NCBI GenBank assembly: GCA_003661905.1
Contig: QMXA01000095.1
Location: forward strand, 1-5,359
Source of the DNA: Thermoprotei archaeon
GTDB taxonomy: Archaea > Thermoproteota > Thermoprotei_A > Sulfolobales > Ignisphaeraceae
Direction of reading: 5' to 3'
DNA length: 5,359 nt
The notes under the pieces are model-generated. The model was not told the DNA's origin. It saw only the letters and a program-made list of their open reading frames with translations, and did not search any database. A program made the translations under genes and the position numbers. This document shows positions 1 through 5,304 of this stretch, in pieces. Within the stretch, counting starts at the first letter, position 1. The number at the start of each line of letters is the position of its first letter.

Positions 1-4
1 CAAT

Positions 5-60
5 TTTTTCAGCTCTCACACGGCTCTTCATCACTCCGATCCGAAGTCGCTCATCATCCA
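5..60 (-). ncRNA. C/D box small guide RNA (2'-O-methylation guide)
   Basis: Read on the minus strand, the boxes of an archaeal C/D sRNA occur in order: box C ATGATGA (57-51), a 12-nt guide (50-39), a D'-like CGGA (38-35), box C' GTGATGA (34-28), a 15-nt guide (27-13) and box D CTGA (12-9). Such RNAs bind L7Ae, Nop5 and fibrillarin, which methylate the target nucleotide paired five bases upstream of D or D'. Total length (about 55 nt) and the 12-nt first guide fit the family. Positions 11-60 contain 27 G or C in 50, well above the AT-rich surroundings, as expected for a structured RNA. Oddities are the non-canonical D' (CGGA, not CTGA), no spacer between D' and C', and no clear terminal stem. 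A TATA-like element at 82-89 lies about 26 nt upstream of the expected 5' end near 60. Exact ends are inferred. Confidence 0.8.
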
Positions 61-81
61 GATTCAAGTTTGATCCCAAGC

Positions 82-97
82 TTAATTTACTTTTATT
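82..97. promoter_or_regulatory. Shared divergent promoter of the guide RNA and PCNA
   Basis: The AT-rich block holds TTAATTTA (82-89), nearly the same motif on both strands, followed by CTTTTATT (90-97). Centred at about 85-86, the first element predicts plus-strand initiation near 111-112, just before the PCNA Shine-Dalgarno site, and minus-strand initiation near 59-60, just before box C of the sRNA. On the minus strand it is preceded by purine-rich AAAAG, a plausible BRE. The second element (90-97) is an alternative for the sRNA, giving a start near 67. This is inferred from spacing alone. Confidence 0.5.
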
Positions 98-111
98 GCT
101 TAGTTTGTAGT

Positions 112-117
112 GGTGGT
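112..117 (+). promoter_or_regulatory. Shine-Dalgarno site of PCNA
   Basis: GGTGGT lies 5 nt before the GTG at 123. No other ATG, GTG or TTG in frame lies near the expected N-terminus, so this site decides the start. Confidence 0.7.
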
Positions 118-122
118 ATCTA

Positions 123-890
123 GTGTCAATTTCATTAACAATAGAGCCTATAGCTAAACTCATACATATAGAGGCCAAGGCTATAGCTACAATAATCTCA
201 GCTTTAAGCGAACTAGTGGATGAAGTAGCTTTTGAGGTCTTAGATAAAGGAGTTATAATCAGGGCTTTGGATCCTGGCAAAGTAGCTCTTTTGGAGATTG
301 AATTACCTCCAGAGGCATTTATAGAGTATGAAGTTAAAACACCAGTGAAAGTGGGGTTGTCTGTTAGTGATGTTAAGAAAGTTATGAAAAACATTAAGAA
401 GGGTGATAAATTTATACTAGCTGCTAATGAGGAGTTCGTAGAACTATGCATCGAAGGAGTACCTAGTAGAAGATACAAATTCAGAAACCTAGAAATTGCC
501 TCTACTGAGGTGCCTGAATTGCAATTAGAATTCCCTGTTAAAGCAGTAATTCTAGCTGATCCATTGAAAGCAGCCTTAAGTGAGATCAAGGGTATAGCCG
601 AAGCTGTAGAATTCAAAGCTGAGAACGAGGAGAACTTAATAGTTGCTGAGGCAGAGGAAAGAAGAGTTGAAATAAAATTTAGTAAAACTGCAGGAACTCT
701 AATAGAGCTAGAACTTTCAGAGCCTGCTAAGGCATGCTACGACGTTAGTTATTTGGAAGGGGTTACAGGTTTAGCAAGAATAGCTAGTAATGTTGAAGTA
801 AGGTTTGGGACTGACATGCCATTAAACTTAAAATTTATGCTAGCAGGACAAGGCACGATAAACTACTTACTAGCTCCTAGGGTGAGTTAA
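123..890 (+). CDS. pcn: DNA polymerase sliding clamp PCNA (PCNA3-like)
   Basis: Ring-shaped clamp that encircles DNA and tethers polymerase, FEN1, ligase and other PIP-box proteins at the replication fork. The 255 residues fit a two-domain PCNA (usually about 245-250). Recognisable segments are ALSELVDEVAFE (27-38), RALDPGKVALLEIELP (47-62), the interdomain linker around RNLEIASTEVPELQLEF (121-137), and the C-terminal strand INYLLAPRVS (246-255). From memory, these resemble Sulfolobus PCNA3 (RNLEV..EIPEINLQF, TYLLAPKV) more than PCNA1 or PCNA2. Crenarchaea often have several clamps forming heterotrimers, so paralogues may lie elsewhere. The start is GTG with GGTGGT 5 nt upstream; it gives about 7-10 residues more at the N-terminus than relatives, with no better start downstream. 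The gene stops one nucleotide before the Lrp-type gene, so the two are probably one operon. Codon use matches its neighbours. Confidence 0.95.
   Translation: MSISLTIEPIAKLIHIEAKAIATIISALSELVDEVAFEVLDKGVIIRALDPGKVALLEIELPPEAFIEYEVKTPVKVGLSVSDVKKVMKNIKKGDKFILAANEEFVELCIEGVPSRRYKFRNLEIASTEVPELQLEFPVKAVILADPLKAALSEIKGIAEAVEFKAENEENLIVAEAEERRVEIKFSKTAGTLIELELSEPAKACYDVSYLEGVTGLARIASNVEVRFGTDMPLNLKFMLAGQGTINYLLAPRVS
881..886 (+). promoter_or_regulatory. Shine-Dalgarno site of the Lrp-type gene
   Basis: GGTGAG sits inside the last PCNA codons, 5 nt before the ATG at 892. It therefore overlaps the end of PCNA coding and suggests coupled translation. Confidence 0.65.
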
Positions 891-891
891 C

Positions 892-1377
892 ATGGGTCAA
901 CGAAGTAGAATTCAAAGAGAAGTAGAGTTAAGTGAAACAGATTTGAAGCTTCTCAGACTCCTTCAAGAAAACGCAGACCTAACTTATGCGGAGCTAAGTA
1001 AGCATGTTAACTTAAGCCCATCAACTGTTTATGTAAGAATAAAGAGATTGAAAGAGATGGGGATAATTAAGCGTATTATCGCTGAAATAGACCATACTAG
1101 GCTAGGATTTGAAGTAAAAGCACTTATATTTATAGAGGCAGAGCCTAAGAAACTTAATTACGTTGCAAGCGAGCTGAGGAAATTACCTAATATTATTGCC
1201 TTATATGATATCACGGGCGATTACCACTTCGCAGCCATAGCAATAGCAAGAAATAATAACGATTTAGCTAAAGTACTGGACAGTATAGGAGCTATAGATG
1301 GTGTTAGAAATACAAAAACTGCTGTTGTTCTAAGAATTCTCAAGGAAAAAACAAATGTAGCTGAGTTACTCAGATGA
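892..1377 (+). CDS. Lrp/AsnC-family transcription regulator
   Basis: The 161-residue protein has the usual two-domain Lrp layout. A winged helix-turn-helix spans about residues 13-65: LSETDLKLLRLLQENADL, then the recognition-helix region SPSTVYVRIKRLKEMG at 42-57. A RAM (ligand-binding and oligomerisation) domain follows at about 75-150, with a glycine-containing turn ITGDYHFAA at 107-115 and a final strand TKTAVVLRIL. Family members form dimers to octamers, bind DNA and often respond to amino acids; the ligand and targets here cannot be read from sequence. The start is ATG with GGTGAG 5 nt upstream. It follows PCNA by one nucleotide, so both should share the promoter at 82-97. Whether it regulates that operon is unknown. 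Its last 12 nt overlap the end of the convergent gene at 1366-1953. Confidence 0.92.
   Translation: MGQRSRIQREVELSETDLKLLRLLQENADLTYAELSKHVNLSPSTVYVRIKRLKEMGIIKRIIAEIDHTRLGFEVKALIFIEAEPKKLNYVASELRKLPNIIALYDITGDYHFAAIAIARNNNDLAKVLDSIGAIDGVRNTKTAVVLRILKEKTNVAELLR
1346..1351 (-). terminator. Possible T-tract terminator of the priL operon
   Basis: On the minus strand, TTTTTT begins 15 nt after the stop codon of the gene at 1366-1953. Archaeal termination commonly uses such U-runs without a hairpin. The tract lies inside the coding region of the convergent Lrp-type gene, where it encodes lysines, so chance is a real alternative. Confidence 0.3.
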
Positions 1378-1953
1378 CCCATAGCTTTTAGGAATTTCAA
1401 ACACTATCTTTTCATAACCAAGAGTTTTCACACCTTTTTTACCATATAATACTAATAAATTGCCATGAAGAATGTCATAGTTTTCGCCAACTATAACTTC
1501 TAAAATTTTGCTCTTAGGTGGGAAGCTCCAGTAAGCGACATAGTCATATTGAGCGATTTCTGGTTCATATTTATTTTCATATGTATTTTTACCAATGCGA
1601 ATAGGTGCTGAAAATCTGATGAGAAATGTTATGTAAGGTCTATGCTTACTACCTCTGAAACCCATATCAATCATATCTACTCTTGGCCTAACTCTAACAC
1701 CATTAACAATTACTTTCTCATTATCTAGGAAGCTCTGCATATTAATGCTTAGTTTCATTATCTCCTTATTGAATAAGTTCTCATTTCTTATTACAAATTC
1801 GTAATATCCCAGTGGATCATAGTAATCGAATATCAAGTAGTAGAGTATGAAACCTGGAGCAACGGTAAAGAATGCTTGTGCATGTACGGGCTTAACTTCG
1901 CGACTCATACGCTCTACAACTTCATTCCTTGGCATTATTTTCAGATTTCTCAC
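1366..1953 (-). CDS. Unknown protein translationally coupled to primase subunit PriL
   Basis: I do not recognise this 195-residue protein. It has no signal peptide, transmembrane helix, Cys pair or nucleotide-binding motif. It is rich in Tyr and Phe and alternates hydrophobic residues like a beta-rich soluble fold. The most distinctive parts are FFTVAPGFILYYLIFDYYD (28-46), the basic segment GVRVRPRVDMIDMGFRGSKHR (85-105), YENKYEPEIAQYDYVAYW (125-142) and GYEKIVFEIP (179-188). It is not evidently PriX: I remember PriX as shorter and helical, resembling the PriL C-terminus, and I see no such match. The start is uncertain. GTG at 1953 has no separate Shine-Dalgarno site. ATG at 1935 (189 residues) follows GGTGAG at 1954-1949 with a long 13-nt spacer. 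CTG at 1944 lies 4 nt after it. All of these overlap the 3' end of priL, so co-translation is very likely and a primase or replication role is a context-based guess. Confidence 0.8.
   Translation of the reverse strand: MRNLKIMPRNEVVERMSREVKPVHAQAFFTVAPGFILYYLIFDYYDPLGYYEFVIRNENLFNKEIMKLSINMQSFLDNEKVIVNGVRVRPRVDMIDMGFRGSKHRPYITFLIRFSAPIRIGKNTYENKYEPEIAQYDYVAYWSFPPKSKILEVIVGENYDILHGNLLVLYGKKGVKTLGYEKIVFEIPKSYGSSE
1435..1440 (+). terminator. Possible T-tract terminator of the PCNA operon
   Basis: TTTTTT on the plus strand starts 57 nt after the Lrp-type stop codon, inside the convergent gene. It could end plus-strand transcription, but a chance run in AT-rich coding DNA is equally possible. Confidence 0.22.
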
Positions 1954-3064
1954 CCCCTGCTTTTGATTTCCTAATATTTTTTAAATATGCAATTAGAGGA
2001 TTCTTAACATTGCATTCTGATACACACATACCCAGACTTTTCATAGTTTCACAGCTATACGGTAAGTACTTTTTCTTAGATCCTCTAAGGCCAGCAAGAT
2101 GTTCTATTTGATACCTAGCAACTTTTTCATTAAAATCTGGAGTATGTTTGAATAGTTCTAATATTTCATCAAGATCCATACCTATGTTTATGAGGAATGT
2201 AGCTATTGCAAATCGTTGTTGATGAGATAAGTTAGAGCCTGATGTAAGTAATTCATATATGTTCCTAATACAGGGAGGGAAAGCATTTACATTAATTATT
2301 TCTTTAGGTAATTCTATACCTATTTTCTCATGCTTTATCTCGATTCTTTTACTTACGTATGGAGTTGTTAAGCCTACGTACTTTCTCAAGTTATTTATTA
2401 AATCAGTAAGTTCAGGAATTGGTTCTATAGGTTTAATTGAGCTATATATCTTCAATGCTATTGCTTCTTCAAGAAATCTTATAGTTTTATGTCTATCGAG
2501 ATATACCCATCCCTTATAAACTATTTGATTCGTGAGCTTCCACGATATTGATTGGCTTAATCTCTTTGACACTATCTTTATATAGTCTATTACATGCACT
2601 GCGTAGTCATAACATATATGTATTTCTACACCGTTAACAGTTATCGCTGCAGTTAATTCTTTACCACAAGGCCCTAAATACTTAAGATTTATATTAAGAC
2701 TCTCAGCTATTGCCTCTAGGGTTTTACCGTGTTCATCTTCAAGAAATTTGGAGAATCTTTTTGCGAATGCTGTAATTACTCTTTCAGTAACTCTTTTATT
2801 ATTTAAAGTACTTAGTATAAGTAGCAATATGTAGAAGCTAAAAACTTCCTCTTCTGCACTAAGTAGCTTCATTTGGTGAATTGCTTTCTCACCTAGCTTC
2901 ATTATTTCTTTGAATCTTTTTACAGCTATATCTATGTATGGTAGAGTAGGATCTAGTAAAATACCAAGGCTTTCAGTACCTATACCTAGTCTTTCTTTCA
3001 TAAATATATCTAGATCTGCCAAGAATGGGTATTTAGCGAGATCTATGTATATTTTGCTGTTCAT
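1922..3064 (-). CDS. priL: DNA primase large subunit PriL
   Basis: Non-catalytic, iron-sulfur subunit of the archaeal-eukaryotic primase. With PriS it makes the RNA (or DNA) primers for replication. The C-terminal domain shows the four cluster cysteines in the expected order: C265 in AFPPCIRNIYELL, C338 in LPYSCETM, C347 in LGMC and C351 in SECNVKNPLIAYL. Between them are HQQRFAIATFLINIG (281-295) and YQIEHLAG (318-325), both typical of the family. The N-terminal half (about 1-210) should carry the PriS-binding helical part. The length of 380 residues is somewhat above what I recall for Sulfolobus PriL (about 330). The tail (about 365-380) is a charged, low-complexity KSKAGGEKSENNAKE and overlaps the start of the next gene. 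The start is ATG with GTGAG (3077-3073) 8 nt upstream. priS is not in the window. Confidence 0.94.
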   Translation of the reverse strand: MNSKIYIDLAKYPFLADLDIFMKERLGIGTESLGILLDPTLPYIDIAVKRFKEIMKLGEKAIHQMKLLSAEEEVFSFYILLLILSTLNNKRVTERVITAFAKRFSKFLEDEHGKTLEAIAESLNINLKYLGPCGKELTAAITVNGVEIHICYDYAVHVIDYIKIVSKRLSQSISWKLTNQIVYKGWVYLDRHKTIRFLEEAIALKIYSSIKPIEPIPELTDLINNLRKYVGLTTPYVSKRIEIKHEKIGIELPKEIINVNAFPPCIRNIYELLTSGSNLSHQQRFAIATFLINIGMDLDEILELFKHTPDFNEKVARYQIEHLAGLRGSKKKYLPYSCETMKSLGMCVSECNVKNPLIAYLKNIRKSKAGGEKSENNAKE

Positions 3065-3099
3065 GTGCTACTCTCACTTCCTCTATAATAGTAGCTGGG

Positions 3100-3107
3100 T
3101 TTTTATT
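3100..3107. promoter_or_regulatory. Shared TATA-like element of the divergent priL and metG genes
   Basis: The 80 nt between priL and metG hold TTTTTATT at 3100-3107 (AATAAAAA on the minus strand). Its centre predicts initiation near 3129-3130 for metG, just ahead of its GAGGTG site, and near 3077-3078 for priL, just ahead of its GTGAG site. A second candidate for priL, CTATTATA (3091-3084), is only about 23 nt from the ATG and would leave no room for the Shine-Dalgarno site. Placement is inferred from spacing. Confidence 0.45.
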
Positions 3108-3131
3108 GCTCTTATTTGTACAGAGCCTATT

Positions 3132-3137
3132 GAGGTG
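3132..3137 (+). promoter_or_regulatory. Shine-Dalgarno site that fixes the metG start
   Basis: GAGGTG lies 7 nt before the GTG at 3145. An in-frame TTG at 3106 would add 13 residues, but it lies inside or next to the promoter element and has no such site, so GTG is preferred. Confidence 0.7.
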
Positions 3138-3144
3138 TAACAAG

Positions 3145-4854
3145 GTGGGTAAATGGATAGTGGGAGCTGCATGGCCATATGTAAACACAATACCCCATTT
3201 AGGTACTATGATTCAAATGCTAAGTGCTGATGTATTCGTAAGGTTTCTAAAATTAATGGGCGAGGATGTAGTATTTGTAAGTGGCAGTGACGAACACGGA
3301 ACACCAATAGAGGTTGAAGCTCGAATAAGAGGAGTGGATCCTAAGGCATTTACAGATGCTGTCCATAACTATGTTATAAATCTCTTTAATAAGTGGTTAA
3401 TAGATTTCAGTCTATATACAAGAACTGAGAGCGAGCATCATAAAGAATTTGTTAGGGAATTTATGGATAATCTCTACAAGAGAGGCTACATATTTTCAAA
3501 GATAATGGTCATGCCTTATTGTCCTAGGGATAAAATATTTCTACCTGATAGATTTATAGAAGGTATTTGTCCCATATGTGGCTATGAGAGTGCTAGGGGC
3601 GATCAGTGCGATAATTGTGGTGTACTTCTAGATCCTACAGATCTGATAAATCCTAGATGTGTGTTTTGCAATTCTAGACCTATATATAAAAAGACAAAGC
3701 ATTGGTTCTTTGATTTATCGAAACTTGAAACCGAGATAAAAGAATGGTTACTTAATCACAAAACAATAGGAGAGAATGTCAAAACTTATTGTTTTGAATG
3801 GTTAAAAAGAGGACTTAAGCCTAGAAGCATAACAAGAGATAACAAATGGGGAATTCCAGCACCTTTCAAAGAGGCTGAGGGGAAGACTATTTATGTATGG
3901 TTCGAAGCCCTATTAGGATATCTCTCAGCATCTAAGAAATACCTGGAAAGTATAGGTAAGAAATTCGAGGATTATTGGTTTAATCCAGAAACCAAAACTG
4001 CCTACTTTATTGGAAAAGACAACATACCGTTTCATGCAATTATATTACCTGCAATGTTAATGGCTTCGGGAGAACCATATGTATTACCACATAGAGTAGC
4101 TTCAACAGAGTACTTAATGTTTGAAGGTCAAAAATTTAGCAAAAGCAAAAGAATTGGAATTTGGATCGATGAAGCACTTAAAATAGTAAATGATCCTGAT
4201 TACTGGAGATTTGCTTTAATTAGAATGAGACCTGAAACTAAGGATACAAGCTTCACATGGCGTGAGTTCTTTAGAATTGTAAATAATGAACTCAATGACG
4301 ATATTGGCAACTTCATACATAGAGTTTTGAGTTTAATATATAGAGGCTTTAATGGAAAGGTTCCTAAACCGAGAAATATCTTAGATATTGATAGAGAATT
4401 CCTTGAACAAGTGAAAAAGTGTTATGAGGAGTATGTAGTAAGAATGTATAATGCAGAGCTTAAAGCAGGTTCAGAAAAGATACTTGAAATTGCAAGATTA
4501 GGTAACCAGTTCCTTAATCGTAGAGCTCCTTGGAAGCTTATTAAACAGAAGCCATCTGAAGCAGCTTCAGTCCTCCATATACTCGTGAATGTAGTTAGAG
4601 GTCTTGTACTCTGTTTAACTCCCTTAACTCCTAATGCAGCTTCAAAAGCTTGGGTAATGTTAAAGCTAGGTAACAAGCCCAAGAGTAATGAGCTAAAAAC
4701 AGCTTTCGATTTGATACTCAAACCAGGTCATGAGATTTTAAAACCCTCACCATTATTTAAGAAATTACCTAGTGATTTCCTAAAGCTTGTAAATGAGTTA
4801 ATTTCTAGAGCGAGAAATGAGGTATTGAAAGAGAGACCAGAGTTTGTTAAGTGA
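3145..4854 (+). CDS. metG: Methionyl-tRNA synthetase (MetRS)
   Basis: Cytosolic class I synthetase that charges tRNA-Met with methionine using ATP. Numbered from the GTG start (569 residues), the HIGH-type motif is PHLGT at 17-21 after GAAWPYVN, and the KMSKS motif is KFSKS at 330-334. The connective-peptide zinc region has CxxC pairs at C142/C145, C155/C158 and C172/C175, plus a C126-x2-D129 where a fourth pair might be expected. Other family blocks are VSGSDEHGTPIE, WGIPAPFKEAEGKTIYVWFE and GKDNIPFHAIILPA. The C-terminal helical part is the anticodon-binding domain, with WKLIKQKP near residue 460. No C-terminal EMAP/OB tRNA-binding domain is fused. The GTG start behind GAGGTG gives the N-terminus MGKWIVGAAWPYVN, as in relatives; the upstream TTG at 3106 is rejected. 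The gene diverges from priL and its last 8 nt overlap the convergent small gene. Confidence 0.96.
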   Translation: MGKWIVGAAWPYVNTIPHLGTMIQMLSADVFVRFLKLMGEDVVFVSGSDEHGTPIEVEARIRGVDPKAFTDAVHNYVINLFNKWLIDFSLYTRTESEHHKEFVREFMDNLYKRGYIFSKIMVMPYCPRDKIFLPDRFIEGICPICGYESARGDQCDNCGVLLDPTDLINPRCVFCNSRPIYKKTKHWFFDLSKLETEIKEWLLNHKTIGENVKTYCFEWLKRGLKPRSITRDNKWGIPAPFKEAEGKTIYVWFEALLGYLSASKKYLESIGKKFEDYWFNPETKTAYFIGKDNIPFHAIILPAMLMASGEPYVLPHRVASTEYLMFEGQKFSKSKRIGIWIDEALKIVNDPDYWRFALIRMRPETKDTSFTWREFFRIVNNELNDDIGNFIHRVLSLIYRGFNGKVPKPRNILDIDREFLEQVKKCYEEYVVRMYNAELKAGSEKILEIARLGNQFLNRRAPWKLIKQKPSEAASVLHILVNVVRGLVLCLTPLTPNAASKAWVMLKLGNKPKSNELKTAFDLILKPGHEILKPSPLFKKLPSDFLKLVNELISRARNEVLKERPEFVK

Positions 4855-5227
4855 TACTTTTACAAATATTAATTACCCTCTCATAACATTTATCACTAAC
4901 AATAAGATCATTGCCTTTAACTATCACTATGCAGTTCTCTAAAGGATTCTTCGGAGGTTCGGGAAGTATAATAGAGGGCTTGGAAGTTCCAATATATATC
5001 CACTTTAATCTCCTCTTACCATCTTTAACATAGGTCTCTAATTTGTACCAATATCTTCCAAAGTAATAGTAAGTTCTTTTACCTTCTTTAGTTCTCTTAG
5101 TGACTATGTGAATAGGTTTTAAGTAAAAGCCTGTTTTTCTGATTAATTCATTATATGCATATAATTTATACCTCAATATTTCATTAAGTCTTTTTATTAA
5201 ATGAGCGCAGTTCTTTACTATCTTCAT
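4847..5227 (-). CDS. Small basic protein of unknown function
   Basis: I do not recognise this 126-residue protein. A basic, probably helical N-terminus (1-32, VKNCAHLIKRLNEILRYKL) leads to an aromatic, basic beta-type segment at 51-83, RTYYYFGRYWYKLETY followed by DGKRRLKWIYIG. The pattern of aromatic residues, lysines and arginines ending in a YIG turn recalls small nucleic-acid-associated domains in archaeal and mobile-element proteins, but this is only a resemblance. A proline linker (PSIILPEPPKNP) and a short alpha-beta tail with Cys at 99, 114 and 122 follow. There is no signal peptide or membrane segment. The start is ATG at 5227; an in-frame stop lies 36 nt upstream, and GGGG ends 7 nt before the ATG as a weak Shine-Dalgarno site. 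The 3' end overlaps the end of metG tail to tail by 8 nt. Length, base composition and codon use fit a real gene. Confidence 0.75.
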   Translation of the reverse strand: MKIVKNCAHLIKRLNEILRYKLYAYNELIRKTGFYLKPIHIVTKRTKEGKRTYYYFGRYWYKLETYVKDGKRRLKWIYIGTSKPSIILPEPPKNPLENCIVIVKGNDLIVSDKCYERVINICKSIT

Positions 5228-5304
5228 TTTGAATCCCCGAATACCTGGTTTAGGACTAGATTCTTAGCTTCAGTAACTCATGTACTATGTGTGGTGGTTA
5301 GTAA
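5228..5304. promoter_or_regulatory. Probable divergent promoter region at the right edge
   Basis: This stretch separates the minus-strand gene starting at 5227 from the probable plus-strand start at 5305. A modest AT element, ATTCTTA (5260-5266), lies about 36 and 42 nt from the two start codons, similar to the other divergent regions here, but it is a poor TATA match. An imperfect inverted repeat GAATC (5231-5235)/GATTC (5259-5263) encloses CCT-GGTTT-AGG; its meaning is unclear. Confidence 0.3.

Noticed and set aside
1..120. Plus-strand open frame of about 39 codons running from the window edge to a stop at 118-120
   Set aside because: The product is Ser/His-rich and unlike the other proteins here, has no visible start, and runs across the sRNA boxes and the PCNA promoter.
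2164..2226. Further TGATGA/TCATCA box-like hexamers inside priL
   Set aside because: They are isolated, lack paired D boxes at guide spacing, and are explained by coding sequence.
1929..2519. Plus-strand open frames opposite priL (60 and 86 codons)
   Set aside because: They are shadows of priL: hydrophobic, composition-driven translations without ribosome-binding sites or family resemblance.
2910..3140. Plus-strand open frame across the priL start and the promoter region
   Set aside because: It overlaps a well-supported gene and its promoter and has no Shine-Dalgarno site.
3106..3144. In-frame TTG that would extend MetRS by 13 residues
   Set aside because: It lies in the promoter element with no Shine-Dalgarno site; the GTG at 3145 has one and gives the family-typical N-terminus.
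4422..4721. Minus-strand open frame of 99 codons inside metG
   Set aside because: It is antisense to the conserved anticodon-binding domain of MetRS, and its composition is that of a shadow frame.
5228..5304. Possible second C/D sRNA or tRNA fragment (a T-loop-like GGTATTCGGGGATTC on the minus strand)
   Set aside because: There is no RTGATGA box on either strand and no acceptor, D-arm or anticodon structure around it.
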